From Sapria himalayana (Eukaryota > Streptophyta > Magnoliopsida > Malpighiales > Rafflesiaceae), in assembly GCA_029783825.1 (NCBI GenBank), contig JAREIK010012289.1:1-64000 (forward strand): 64,000 nucleotides of DNA, in the 5' to 3' direction. The notes beneath the pieces are model-generated. The model saw nothing but the letters and a program-made list of their open reading frames with translations, was not told the origin of the DNA and searched no databases. Shown here one piece after another: positions 36,554-49,539 of this stretch (its first letter is position 1; each line of letters begins with the position of its first letter). The position numbers were made by a program, and so were the translations under genes.

Positions 36554-39500
36554 GTAATCTTCTTATTATTCTTTTTATTTTTATTCTTATTATTCTTCTT
36601 ATTGTACTTTTCTTCTTATTTTTCTTATTCTTCTTATTTTTCATATTCTTATTAATTCTTATTCTTATAATTCTTCTTATTTTATTATACTTTTTATTCT
36701 TTTTTTTCTTCTTATTCTTATTTTCATCTTATTCTTATTTTTATACTTATTCTTTTTATTGTATTTTTTCTTGTTAATCTTCTAATTCTTTTTATTATTC
36801 TTAATCATCTTAATCTTATTATTTTTCTTATTCTTCTTAGTGTACATATTCTTCTTATGCATGTTATTCTTGTTATTCTTTTTATTCTTCATATTCTCCT
36901 TATTCTACTTATTCTTCTTATTCTTATTATGCTGCTTATTCTTTTATTTCTACTAATTTTTTTATTCTTCTGATTTTTCATATTCTTCATATTCTTCTTA
37001 TTCTTATTATTCTTCTTATTGTTCTTATTCATTCTTATTCTTCTTTGTATTCTTATTATTGTTATTCTTGTTTTTATTCTTATTCTTCTTTGTATTCTTA
37101 TTCTACTTATTCTTCTTATTCTTCTTAATCTTTTTATTCATCTTAAACTGCCATGTTTTATATTCATATTTTTCTTATTATTTTTATTCTTATTATATTT
37201 TATTATCTTTAATTCTTCCTATTGTTATCTTTCATCCAATTGTTCTAATTCTTTTTATTCTTCTGATTATACGTATTCTTCTTTCTTATTTTTTTTCTTA
37301 TTCTACTTTTCTTCTTATTTTTCTATTACTTCTTATACTTCTTATTTTACTTATTTTACTTATTCTTCTTATTCTTTATTTTTTCTTATTCTTTATATTA
37401 TTAATATTCTTAGTATACTTCTTATTCATAAAATTCAACTTATTCTACTTATTCTTTTTCATCTTCTTATTCTTCTTATTATTCTTATTTTGAATCTTCT
37501 TTTTATTATTTTTTTTATTAGTATTCTTTTTAATGTTTTTATTCTTCTTATTAATGTTATTATCATTATTCTTTTTTTTTCTTATTATTCTTCGTATTCT
37601 TCTTTTTCTTATTATTTTTTTTTATTTTTATATTTCTTTAATTCTTCTAATTATTCTTATTCTTAATCTTATTATTATTATTATAATTATTATTATCATT
37701 ATTATTATTATTATTCTTCTTCTTATTCTTATTATTCTTTTTATTCTTCTTATTCTTTTAATTCTTCTTATTATTCTTAGTATTATTTTTATTCATATTC
37801 TTTTTATTCTTTCTTATACTTCTTAGTCTTATTATTCTACTTATTCGAGTTTATCTAATTTTTACACCCTATTCTTCTTTTCTTCTTATTCTTTTACTCT
37901 TTTTATTCTTTTTATTCTTACTATTCTTTTTATTCTTCTACTTCTTCTAATTCATCTTTTTTCTTTTTATTATTTTTATTCTTCTTTTTCTTCTTATTCT
38001 TTTTATCCATCTGATTATTCTTATAGTTCTTAATCTTCTTATTCATGTTTTTATTGTTATTTTTCTTATCTTCTAATTTTTTTTATTCTTCTTTTTTTTC
38101 TTATTCTTCTTATTATTCCTATTCTTCTGATTCTTTTTATTCTTTTTATTATTCTCCTTATTGTTCTTATTCATCTTATTCATGTTATTCTTCTTATTTT
38201 TCTTATTTTTTTTATTCTTATTATTTTTCTTATTCTTCTTAAAATTCTTATTGTATATATTTTTCTTATTCTTCTTATTCTTTATATCTTTCTTATTCTT
38301 CTTATTCATTTTTTTTGTTTATATTAGTATAAAGTATTATTCTTCTTATTCTTCTTATTTTTTCTTATCTTATTATTCTTCTTATTTTTTTATTCTTCTT
38401 ATTCATCATATTTTCTTATTTTTATGAATCTTATTATTATTGATATTCTTCTTATTATTTTTTATTTTTATTATTCTTATTAATCTTCTTTTTCTTCTTA
38501 TTCATCATATTCTTCTAATTCTTCTTATGTTTTTTCTCATTTTTCATTTTTCTTCATATGCTTCATATTCTTTGTATTCTCCTTATTCTTTTATTCTTCT
38601 TATTCTTCTTTTTTTCTATTCTTTTTATTTTTATGTATTCTTCTATTTCTTCTTATTCTTCTTATTCTTATTATTCTTCTTATTCTCTTATTCTACTTAT
38701 TCACCTTATTTTTTTTATTCTTCTTATTCTTTTTAATCTTCTTATTCTTCTTTATCTTTTTATTCTTCATATTCTTTCTATTCTTTTTATTCTTCCTATT
38801 CTTTTATTCTTCTTACTTTGTTTTTTTTATTTCTTCTTATACTTTTATTATTATTATCTTCTTATTCTTCTTATTTTTATTATTCTTGATTTCTTCTTAT
38901 TCTTTATATTCTTCTTATACTTCTTATTCTTAAAATTCTACTTATTCTTCTTATTCGTTTTCATCTTCTTATTATTCTTATTCTGATTATTCTTCTTATT
39001 CTATTTTTATTTATATTCTTCTTTATGTTTTTATTCTTCTTATACATGTTATTCTCTTAATTCTTTTTATTCTTATTATTATTCGTATTCTTCTTATTCT
39101 TATTATTTTTCTTATTAGTATATTTTTTTTAATTCTACTAATTCTTCTTATTCTTCTTAAGTTTTTTTATTCTTATTCTTCTTATTCTTATTATTCTTCT
39201 TATTCTTATTATTGTTCTTATTCTTCTCATACTTCATATTCTTCTAATTCTTCTTATTTTTCTTATTCTTCTTATTGTTCTTATTGTTCTTATTCTTCTT
39301 AGTATTATTCTTATTCAAATTCTTTTTATTCTTCATATACTTCTTATTTATTATTCTACTTTATCTACTCTGTTTTTTATTCTTCTATTCTTTTTATTCT
39401 TTTTATTCTACTATTCTTTTTATTGTTCTAATTCTTCTAATTCATCTATTCTTCTTATTCTTCTTATTCTTGTAGATTCTTATTATTCTTCTGATTTTTC

Positions 39501-39693
39501 CTTATTATTCTTAATCTTCTTATTCATCTTTTTATTGTTATTCTTCTTATTCTTCAAATTCTTCTTATTCTTCTAATTTTTCTTATTATTTTTATTCTTA
39601 TTATTCTTTTAATTATTATTTTTTTCTATTCTTCTTATTCTTCTTATTTTCTTATCCTTATTATTATTTTTATTCTTATTATTCTATTTTTTA
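36255..39693. repeat. Array A8: long TTATTCTTC array
   Basis: This is 3.4 kb of simple sequence with a pure TTA block at about 36519-36552 and a G-bearing marker (TAGTATAAAGTATTATTC, about 38326-38345). A closely related marker lies in A9 at about 47066. The word ATTCTTCATATTCTTTCTA at 38762 is also shared with A9 (46841 and 47590), in the same order, so A8 and A9 share array ancestry. No genes are present. Confidence 0.94.
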
Positions 39694-40997
39694 ATAAGTG
39701 TTATTTATTAATTATAACCCTCTCTTTTTGGCAGAGGAATACCATTTTTACAAACTAACATCTACCCTTAGCCCTATTACACCCAATATTTAAGAAAATC
39801 TTTAACATTTACATCAATCTAAGTGTATAAATTTATAGAGAAATGCTTTTGAGATTCTTGAGTTCTTCCTTTAAGCTTTGAGAAGTTAGTTCTTTCTAAT
39901 GATAACAAGGCTGTAATCTTCATTCGTATTGTAATGATTAATGCAGTCTTTTTCAAGAGTCCATATCTCTTCAATGTCTTGTAATGTATGACCTTGATTC
40001 TTCATGTTGAAATTCTGCTTTGCTTCTTTTAAATTCAGTTGGAAATCTACTTCATGCTGGAATTCTTCATGTTATATTGATCTTTGAGAGATGCTAGAAT
40101 TCTACCGCTTTTTAGTGTATCCCGCCTTGAATATCAGCATTGCATCTTTTAAATTCTGCTTTGCTTTTTTGGTATCATCTATAAATATTCTGCCAGATAT
40201 GCTTGCTAATCAGCAGCTCTTAACTTTTGATTTCTGCTTAACCTACAAACATTCCAGCCTGCATAAAATCAAGAGCATCATATCCGTATAAGATGAAAAC
40301 CCATTTACCATCAATTTTGGATATTTCAACCAGAAAAACCAGAAAATTCAGCAGCAGACTCCTTGGTTGTATCATTAAGATGTCCTGTTGTTGATCTTCA
40401 GAATATTTCTAGCAATTTCTGAACCCTTCATATCTTGAGCTGTAAGAGTTCCTTGCTTGGCTGCCTCCCTCCATGCTTTTTAATCTTTGATCTTCATTTA
40501 CTCTACTATTATTTCTTTACATGAACTCCATACTTAACACATCTCAACTAAAAATTTACAGACTTCCAGCTTTTCTAAAATAACACAGACTTCATAAAAA
40601 CACAACATTCGGCTTATATCAAATAACACAGACTTCCAGAAGCTAAAAATACAGCATTCTAAAATATACAGACTCAATACACCTATAATAAGAAAATAAA
40701 ACTAAAAGACAGCAGGCACTTTGTCCAGCTTTATATCATTTTCATATACTTAGTTACCTGCAAGAAAGATCTACATGCATATATATAATCTACTCTATTA
40801 TCAAATACCTCATCTTGATCCTTCAAATTAGCCCTGCAGTGTTACTGTTCTTTTTTTAAATAAGCATGTAAAACAGAAACAAAAAAAATAGTGCATACTA
40901 TAAAAACCTGCAGTGTTACTTTATTTTTGAGCCCCCTAAACCTGCAGTCTTACCAAGCGGTACTGTAATGTATCCCAACCATCATAGTAACATTCCC

Positions 40998-43900
40998 TCA
41001 GGACCAGGATGGGACGATGAGGATATGAAATTTATTCCGTTTATTCATTATACAGAGAATACCATAATAAACACAAAAGAAATCCTTGTAACTAAAAATT
41101 ATTATTTTTAATTTTCCTAATATAAGGAAATCCTTGCTATCTAATTTAATAATACCAAAATACTTTTTTGGTAAGTTATCTTCCTTATACTCCTGATCTC
41201 CTCTCTTCCTACCATCTTTAGATAATGCATCAGCCAAAGCGTTAGCTTCTCTGAAGATGTGTTTTATAGTGAAATCTAATGAATTTATATCCTGCAGAAT
41301 TTCTTCTATCTCATTTCGTATTTCCACATAATTGACTATTTTTTAATTAGATTGACAACTATTTTTAAATCAATTTGAATATCTACATTCTTGATATCTA
41401 AATTTTTACATATTCTTATCCCTTCTTTTAGTGCTAATATCTCGGCATGTAAAACTGACGATGCTTGCAATCTTCTAGTGAAAGCTAAATTAACTTCCCC
41501 TCCGAGTTTCTAATTGCTCCCCCTCCTCCAGCTTCCCCCATATGTCTATCGAAACTACCATCTGTATTTAAAGTAAACATTCCTCTCGCTGGTTTTTCCC
41601 ATTTTATGCTAATTATTTTAAACTACTTAAGTGGTTTTTCTTTTAGGTTCCAAAAATGTAAGGTATCCTTATCCATCTTTGAACCTTGAGTTTTTATAGG
41701 GCATATCTCTGAAATTTTTCTTGTTTCCTCTTTTATTTCTTTCCAGATATCTTCCACCATCATATTATACCCCTCGAATCTACTTTATTCCTAGCTTTCC
41801 AAATGCACCTAATGACTATTGGTGGAACATTACTTTTAATCCATTTCTGTGTCATGCTAGGAACTTTTGAGTTACACCATTTTTAAACCAACATTTTAGA
41901 GGGAGATGTTCATATTTTATCTGCATTTCTGATGCTAATCGTTTCCATATTTCTGCAGCTACTCTCCCTTCTGAAAAGAGGTGATCTAATGTTTCGATCT
42001 CATTTAAACAACATTCACATCTAGAAACTAGCTAATTCCTTTCTGCTTTAAATTATTATCAATTGGGATAATATTAGATAAAACTTTCCACATAAAGTTT
42101 TAATTTTTTGTGGATTGGCATTATTCCAAGCCCATTTAAATAATATTTGTTTTTTTTTTTCTTAAGACATTTTCACTGATTTAAGCGAAAATGTGCCCTC
42201 CGGGGTTAAGGTCCATCTCCATCCTTTTTCGTGTGCTTAGAGTAATTTTCAACTAAATCCCTTTGTTTAAGCATTTGATTCCAACCTGTGACTCCTACTT
42301 TTATTTTTTATTTTATTGATATCGTCCTTTATGCAGCTACTTTGCCCGCATAAATTTAGACCATAAACTTTCATTTTCTTTTAAATTCACCATCTCTTGC
42401 TTGCCCCTGCTTTGCTAAGTCAATGATGTTGACAAAGCCTAAACCAGCTTCTTGGACAGGGTAACATAAATTCTCTCATTTTTTCCAATGAAGTTTATGT
42501 TTACCCTCTTTTTTACCCCACAAAAAATTGGCTAATTCTTTTTCAATTTCTTTTATAATTTGATTGAAGGCTGCGTGATCATAATATTATGCATTATTAA
42601 ACTTTCTAAAACATGTTTTATAAGAGTTATTCTGCCCCCCATACTTAGACATTCTTCTTTCCATCCTGAAATTTTCTTTTTTAATTTATTTATTAGAAGC
42701 GCTAAGTATTCTATCTTGAACTTTCCTTCATAAATCGGGCAACCTAAATAAATCATTTCTCCTTTTTTGTGAGAGAAACCTGTGATATTTTTAATTCTAT
42801 GTGATAATGCAGTTGGGGCTTTATAAGATATCATATATTGACATTTTCTTTTATTTAATTTTTGACCTGTTTCTTCCTCCATGCATTTTAATAAATCTAT
42901 CAGATTACTTAATGATTTACCACATCCATTAGTGAATATCATTACATCATCTGCATATGCCAAACAACTTACAAGTGGGGTGTTTTCGGCTGTTAAATGT
43001 GCCTATCATGCCATTTTCATTTTATTTTAAGATTAACTATCAAGAGTTCCAGATAAATGTTAAATAGTGATGGCGAGAGCGGATCACCTTGTCTTAAACC
43101 TCTAACTGGCTTTATTTCCTTTCCTACTTTCCCTTTTGTTATAATTCTTGCCCATGTGTTTGATATACACTGTAAATCAGATCTATCCATGTTTCAGAGA
43201 AACCCATTTTTCTCATCGTTGAACAGAGAATACTCCATTCAACTCTATCAAATGCTTTAGAAAGATCTAACTTAATTAATACATTATTACCTCTTGCTTA
43301 GTGCCTATTTCTCTACACATTGCTTTTGCCAAACAGATATTATCCATAATCAATCTATTTTTCATAAAACCAGTTTGTTCTTCAGAAATAATTTTAGGTA
43401 ATAGTCGAGGCTAATCTATTTTGCAGAATTTGGCTAAAATTTTATATATTGAATTACAAAGACTAATCGGCCTAACGTCCTCCCCTTTCTGTGGATTTTC
43501 TACTTTAGGAATGAGAATAATATTAAAACTACCCCATTTCTTTATATTTTCTGCTCCACAGAATATGCTATTATGGCTTTTTCTAAATCTTTTTTAATTA
43601 TTTCCAGCAAACCTGAAAGAAGCAATTGTTCCAACCATCTGGGCCAGCTACACTAACTTTGTTCATAGAAAAATTGCGGTTTCTATTTCTCCTTCTTCAG
43701 GGAATTTTGTTAGCATATTATTATCATCTAGAGTAATTTTATTCTCTATATTTGTATAAGTGTGTTTCCTTTTAGCTCCTTGTTTCCACCAAGTGATTTT
43801 CAGAACACTTTGTAAAGTATTTTGGATATCTTGTCGTTTTCTAGCCTATTTTCTCATTGGTTTTTTATACCCCTAATGCTATGTTTTTGATAGTTTTTTA

Positions 43901-44977
43901 GGCTGCTTTTTGAAAAAACTTTGTATTTTTAATCCGCCTTCATTTCAGCCATATAATTTTCAGCTTTGTTGTTCAGAAATACTTCCTCCTTAAGAGAATT
44001 ATTTTAATTCGGCTGTGCCTTACTAGAGCTCTTCTATTGTTTATGCTTTGATCTATTTCAAATTCTATTTCATTTTTAGTACTAACTCTTCTGCCTCTTT
44101 TATATTTTTAATTATATTTCCAAATGTTTCTTTATTCCATTTTTTTAATTCAGCCTTTAATCGAGCTCAATTTGTTATTTAAAATTTGAATCAGTTTTCC
44201 TGTAACTTCAATATTCCATGAATCCTTTATCTTATTCAAGAATTCATGATGTAAACACCAAGAATTTTGAAAATCTAAAGGAACCTCCTGTGAAAGTTGA
44301 TTTTTTAACAGTAATCAATAAAGGACTGTGATCAGAGCAGGTTCTATTAAATGTTTCACCTCTGTAGAACCAAATTGTTCTAACCATTTAAGGTTAAATA
44401 AGACCCTGTCTAATCTCGCCCATATTGTGCCTTCTTTTTCCAGTTATTGCACCATGTGAAAGGTGAGCCATTAAATTTAGCTTCTATTAGATTAGTTTTA
44501 TTATTATATCATTAAAGTGATCCATCCCTCTCTTATTTGGTGTTCTACCACCCTTTTTTCATTAAAATTTCTAATCGTATTAAGTCTCCACCTATTATCC
44601 AGGCCTTATCTTCTATGGCAATTTTCCCTCATTTCCTCCATAATTCTTTCCTCTCCTCTCTTTTATTTTTGGCATAAACTATCGGTATTATTTCGTTTCA
44701 TTTTGACTTAGACTCAGGTTTATTATTTTGATTAGTATCTTTTAATATTTTTATGGTCTAAATTATTTTTCCACATTATCCAGATTTTACCGTTATTATT
44801 AGTATAACCATGATTAAATCCTAAATTTATTTTATAGTGTTCTAGCTGAGTTTTTTCCACCATCGGTTCAGCAATTAAAACGAGGTTAATTTTATGCATG
44901 TATATTAGTTTTTTTAATCTATTTCTTGAAGGGGCATTTGCAATTCCCCTTATATTCCAATAAATGTAATTATACAT
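40998..44977 (-). pseudogene. L8 ORF2 remnant: EN - RT - zf-RVT - RNase H
   Basis: The start MYNYIYWNIRGIANAPSRNR at 44977 overlaps the ORF1 stop by 8 bases (ATGTATAA). EN (44977 to about 44290) has VLIAEPMVEK and WARLDRVLFNLKWLEQFG near 44400. RT runs about 43660-42553: fingers near 43500, motif A KLDLSKAFDRVEWS near 43260, LRQGDPLSP-like sequence near 43090, and LAYADDVMIFTNG with intact YADD at 42946-42957. Within 42963-42553 the thumb KAPTALSHRIKNITGFSHKKGEM, YLGCPIYEGKFKIEY and GGRITLIKHVLES follow. zf-RVT lies near 42180-41980 (WAWNNANPQKIK). RNase H (about 41590-41110) has LNTDGSFDRHMGEAGGGG, LHAEILAL and HIFREANALADALS. Confidence 0.91.
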
Positions 44978-46307
44978 TCTTTATGGACTTGGCTTGCGCT
45001 CTAGTAGTGCATTTGGTCTCATATATTTTATTTAAGTGTTTTTTCATCTTCCTTGATTTTCTAATTGAACTTAGTCTCCTCTTTTTCTCCTCTTTCCATT
45101 CCCTGCTACTTGAATCGCCATTATTTTTAGCTCTTCAATTGCCCAATCCTTATTACCCATTTTTTGTTTTGTTTAGAATTTTCTATATTTATATCATCTT
45201 TAGTTGTTCTCTCTTTCGGCTCATTGTCTTCCCCATCTGTATAGAGGGAAGTCAAGCTTTTTATTTCAATTTCTTCCTCCGAATCCTCTTCAGCAAGGAA
45301 AGCCCAACTCTTATTTTTTTGGGATTTAGTTTTCATTTGAATTCTAGTTCTTTTATTTAGTTCTGAAATTTTTTTAATCAACTCCTCTCCTCTTAATTCT
45401 TCTAATTCTGCCCTTTCATCTTCAATGTTCTGTTTGTTATATTCAATTAGTTTTAGTTCCTCAGCCTCATTATTCTGTTTTTCTAGTTGTGCAGTGTGTG
45501 TATGCTGTGGTTTTTTTTGATATCTAATCATTTCTCCTCTTCTACCTACTGTCATTTTTCTTTCCTCTTGTTTTAGTTTATCATCTATTTTTTTTTGTTC
45601 ACCAAACAAACCTCTATATCATGACCCATCTTTTTGCAGCAAGAGTAGAATGGAAGGAGGTATTCTGGAATAATTTGTTGCCAAAATCCACCTCCATCTA
45701 TACTTCCAATCCAAATGCGATTAGGTAAAGACTTCTGTAAGTCTACCTCAACACAAACATGAGCAACACTCAGTCTGGAGAGTGTTGCAGTAGCACCATC
45801 AAGTAGAAGAGGAGAGCCAAGCACACAAGCAATTCGATATAAAGCATACTTATCAAATAGATGAATAGGAAGCATTGGAAATAGCAACCATACCGGAGCC
45901 AAGGAGGATTCTTCCTTCGTCGTGAAGTTAGGTGTCCACTTAAATATTCTCATGGGATAACCCATGACAATACTAGACGCCTTTCAACCATAAACGATGG
46001 AAGTCCTCTTCGGATATAGTTGTAACAGCACGTGTTTATCATCTATAAGCCCGATTTTGATTAATCCTTTGAGCTTTAATGCTTCAAAGAAGGAACGAAC
46101 ATCATCGATACGAGGTCTACCGTGCGAGAATTTGCCCACAAGTGTATGTTTATAAGATTCAGAGAGCATTCGGATGTCCTCGGCAAAAAAAAATATCGAG
46201 GGTTCTTCGATATTTTTTTTCTTGCGTGTCCGAGGTAGACGAAGGAGGCGTGTATTCTTTAAAAAAATCCGAACATGACTTCTTATTAACTAAGAATCCA
46301 TATCCAT
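44970..46307 (-). pseudogene. L8 ORF1, best-preserved copy: DUF4283, Cys/His motif, coiled region
   Basis: Three overlapping minus-strand pieces cover almost the whole protein. The N-terminus at 46307 (NKKSCSDFFKEY) is frameshifted. The piece 46169-45984 has LVGKFSHGRPRIDDVRSFFEALKLKG. The piece 45965-45585 completes DUF4283 (YPMRIFKWTPNF, WLLFPMLPIHLFDKYALY, LLLDGATATLSRLSVAHVCVEVDL), then WIGSIDGGGFWQ and FYSCCKKMGHDIEVC, a zinc-knuckle-like Cys-x4-His-x4-Cys. The piece 45609-45127 is a 160-codon charged, coiled-coil-like stretch rich in Lys/Glu (EEERAELEELRGEELIKK-like), with an acidic EEDSEEEIE patch. The end reads YETKCTTRAQAKSIKNV before the stop at 44970. It is probably an RNA-binding nucleoprotein. 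Confidence 0.88.
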
Positions 46308-46349
46308 CAAAACAGGTTAAAATTGCTTATTCCTCCACAAAATTGTAGT

Positions 46350-46385
46350 TTCTCCTCTCTAGAAAAAATTTCTCTCTCTAGAAAG
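46350..46385 (-). promoter_or_regulatory. L8 5' UTR doubled TCTCTCTAGA motif
   Basis: CCTCTCTAGAA at about 46354-46364 and TCTCTCTCTAGAAA at about 46371-46384 mark the conserved element 5' end, just before array A9. Confidence 0.6.
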
Positions 46386-46408
46386 TTTAGAGCCATTTTT
46401 GAAAAAAA

Positions 46409-49400
46409 GAAGCCTCTTCTTCTTCTTCTTTTCTTCTCTTATTATTCTATTTATTCTTATTATTTTTCTTATTCTTCTTATTATGTTTATTCTTCTAATT
46501 CTTATTTTTTCTTTTCTTCAGATTCATCTATTTTTTTATTCTCTTATTCTCTTATGCATCATATTCTTCTTATTTTATGATTATTATTATCATTATTATT
46601 AATTAGTCTTATTTATTTTATTTTCTTATTCTTCTCATCCTTCTTATTCATCTTATTTATCTTATTTTTTTATTCTTCTTATTCTTCTTATTCTTTTTAT
46701 TCTTCTTATTCTTCTTATTCTTCATTTTTTCTTATTCTTCTTAATTTTACTTATTCTACTAATTATTTTAATTCTTCATATTCTACTTATTCTTCTTTTT
46801 TTTTATTGATATTATTCTTCTTAATCTTCTTAATCTTGTTATTCTTCATATTCTTTCTATTCTTTTTATTCTTCATATTCTTCTTATTGATCTTACTCTA
46901 ATTATTTTTAAAATTATTCTTATTCTACTTATACTTTTATTATTATTATCTTCTTATTCTTCTTATTCTTCTTAATCTTCCTATTCTACTTATTCTTCTT
47001 ATTTTTCTTATTCTTCTTATTCTTCTAATTATTCTAATTATTCTTATTCTTCTTATTTTTTTATATTAGTTTAAAGTATTATTCTTCTTATTCTTCTTAT
47101 TCTTCTTATTCTTCTTATTTTTTTTAATCTTATTCTTCTTATTCTTCTTATTTCTTATTTTTCTTTATTCTTCTTATTCTTCTTATTTTTTTTATTCTTC
47201 TTTTTCTTCTTATTTTTTTATTCTTCTTATTCTTATTATTCATCATATTCTTCTTATTTTTATGATTCTTCTTATTATTCTATTCTACTTATTCTTTTTA
47301 TTTTATTATTCATTTCATCTTATTATTCTTTTTATTCATCTTATTAATCTTATTCTTTTTATTCTTCTTATTCTTTTAATTCAACTTATTCTTCTTATAC
47401 TTCTTATACTTCTTATTCTCTTATTTTTTTTATTCTTCTTATTCTTCTTTTATTCTTTTTTTCTTATTCTTCTTATTTTTACTTATTCTTCTAATTCTTC
47501 TATTCTTCTTATTCCTCTTATTTACCTTATTCTCTTTTTTTATTATTCTTATTATTCTTCTTAATCTTCTTAGTCTTCTTAATCTTTTTATTCTTCATAT
47601 TCTTTCTATTTTTTTATTCTTATTATTCTTCTTATTCTTCTTACTCTACTTATTTTTTTAGTTCTTCTTATTCTTCTTATACTTTTATTATTCTTATCTT
47701 CTTATTCTTCCTATTCTTCTTATTCTTCTTAATCTTCATATTCTACTTATTCTTCTTATTTTTCTACTTATTTTCTTTTTCTTCTTATTCTCCTTATTCT
47801 TATTATTCTTTGTATTCTCCTTTTTCTTGTTATTCTTCATATTCTTCATATTCTTCTTATTATTTTACTTATTCTTCTTTTTATTCTTATACTTCTTATT
47901 CTTCTTTTCTTTGGTCTTCTTATACTTATTATTCTTCATTTTCTTCATATTCTTCTATTCTTCATATCTTCTTATTCTTCTTATTCTTCTTATTCTTTTT
48001 ATTCTTCTTTATCTTCTTATTCTTCTTATTTTTTTATCCATCTTATTCTTATTCTTATTCTTTTTGTTCTTCTTATTCATGTTATTCTTCTTTTCTTCTT
48101 ATTATTCTGATTATTCTTCTTATTATTCTGATTATTCTTATTCTTCTTATTATTCTTATTTGTGTGATTCTATTTTTTCTTCTTATTCTTATTATTCTTA
48201 TTTTTGTGATTCTATTTTTTTTTATTATTCTTATTATTCTTATTATTCTTTTATTTTTCTCATTCTTCGTATTCTTCTTATTCTTCATTCTTCTTATATT
48301 TCTTATACTACTTATTTTTCTTATTCTTTATTCTTCATTTTTTGTTATTCTTAATTTTATCTTTTTCTTCTAATTCTTCTTATTCTTCTTATTCTTCTTA
48401 TTCTTCTTATTCTTCTTATTTTTCTTATTTTACTTATTCTTATTTTTTTCTTCTTATTCTTCTTATTATTCTTATTCTTCTTATTCTTATTATTCTTATT
48501 ATTCTTATTCTTCTTATTCTTCTTATTCTTCTTTTTCTTCTTTTTCTTCTTATAATTTTTATTATTCTTAATCTTCTTATTCTTCTTAATCTTTTTTTCT
48601 TCTTATTTTTCCTCTTCTTTTTTATTCTTCTTATTTTCCTCTTATTTTTATTCTTCCTATTCTTTCAATTCTTCTTACTTACTTATTTTCTAAGTCTTCT
48701 TATTATTCTTATTATTCTTATTATTCTTATTATTCTTATTCTTTTTCCTTCTTCTTATTCTGCTTAATATTCTTATTCTACTTATTATTTTTATATCTTC
48801 TTATTCTGTCTATTTTTCTTTTTTTCATTCTTCTTATTATTATTCTTTAATTCTTATTATTCTTCTATTCTGTTTTTTTCCACTTATTCTTCCTATTCTT
48901 TTTAGCTTTTTAATCTATTATTCTTTTTAAGCTAATTATTCTTCTTAATGGTTGTTATTCTTCTTATTCGTTCCTTTTCATTTTATTCTTCCTTTTTTGC
49001 TTATTCTTCTTACTTACATATTTTTCTAATTATTCTTATTCTCTTATTCTTTTTTATCTTCTTATTATTTTTATTTTTCTTATTCTTTTTATTCTCCTTA
49101 TTCTTCTTATTCTTCTTATTCTTTTTATTCTTCTTATTCTTTTATTCTTTTATTCTTCTTATTCTTCTTATTCCGACTACTACTTCTTCTTATTCTTCTA
49201 ATTCTTTTTATTCTTCTTATTCTTTTTATTTTTCTTATTCTTCCTATTCCTTTTTATTATTTTATTCTTCGTATTCTTCTTACTCACACGTATTTTTTTA
49301 TTCTACTTGTTCTTCTTAGTATTTTATTCTCTTATTCTTCTTATTCTTCTTATTCTTCTTATTCTTATCTATATTATTATTATTATTATTTTATTATTCT

Positions 49401-49466
49401 TCATATTTTTATTATTCTTCATATTTATTATTCTTCATATTTTATTGCTTGCATTTTATTATCTTC
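46409..49466. repeat. Array A9: long TTATTCTTC array
   Basis: This is 3.1 kb of simple sequence with a higher-order repeat (separate entry), a clean 9-base stretch at about 48367-48420, and a 42-bp tandem pair at about 48140-48225 marked by GTGATTCTATTTTTT. There are no genes; all open frames are repeat by-products. Confidence 0.94.
46745..47760. repeat. Higher-order repeat of about 749 bp in A9 (partial second copy)
   Basis: ATTCTTCATATTCTTTCTAT occurs at 46841 and 47590 (749 apart). TACTTTTATTATT-type sequence followed by ATCTTCTTATTC occurs at 46932 and 47680 (748 apart), with similar words before and after. Two landmarks with the same spacing show that a block of about 749 bp was duplicated in tandem and has since diverged. 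Confidence 0.75.
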
Positions 49467-49539
49467 TTTTTTTTGTAAGTTTGTTTTATTAATATAACAG
49501 TCTTTTCTTTTGGCGGAGGAATACCATTTTACAATCTAG

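Larger units (their letters stand above)
39694..46408 (-). mobile_element. LINE copy L8, full length, longest in the window
   Basis: This 6.7 kb minus-strand copy has 3' terminal module 39712-39750 (GGCAGAGGA variant), a 3' UTR of about 1.2 kb (39755-40990, with several AACACAGACTTC words at about 40570-40640), ORF2 (44977 to 40998), ORF1 (46307 to 44970) and the 5' motif at 46350-46385. It has the best-preserved ORF1 of the window and an RT with both catalytic motifs. Frameshifts remain in every domain. Confidence 0.93.
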
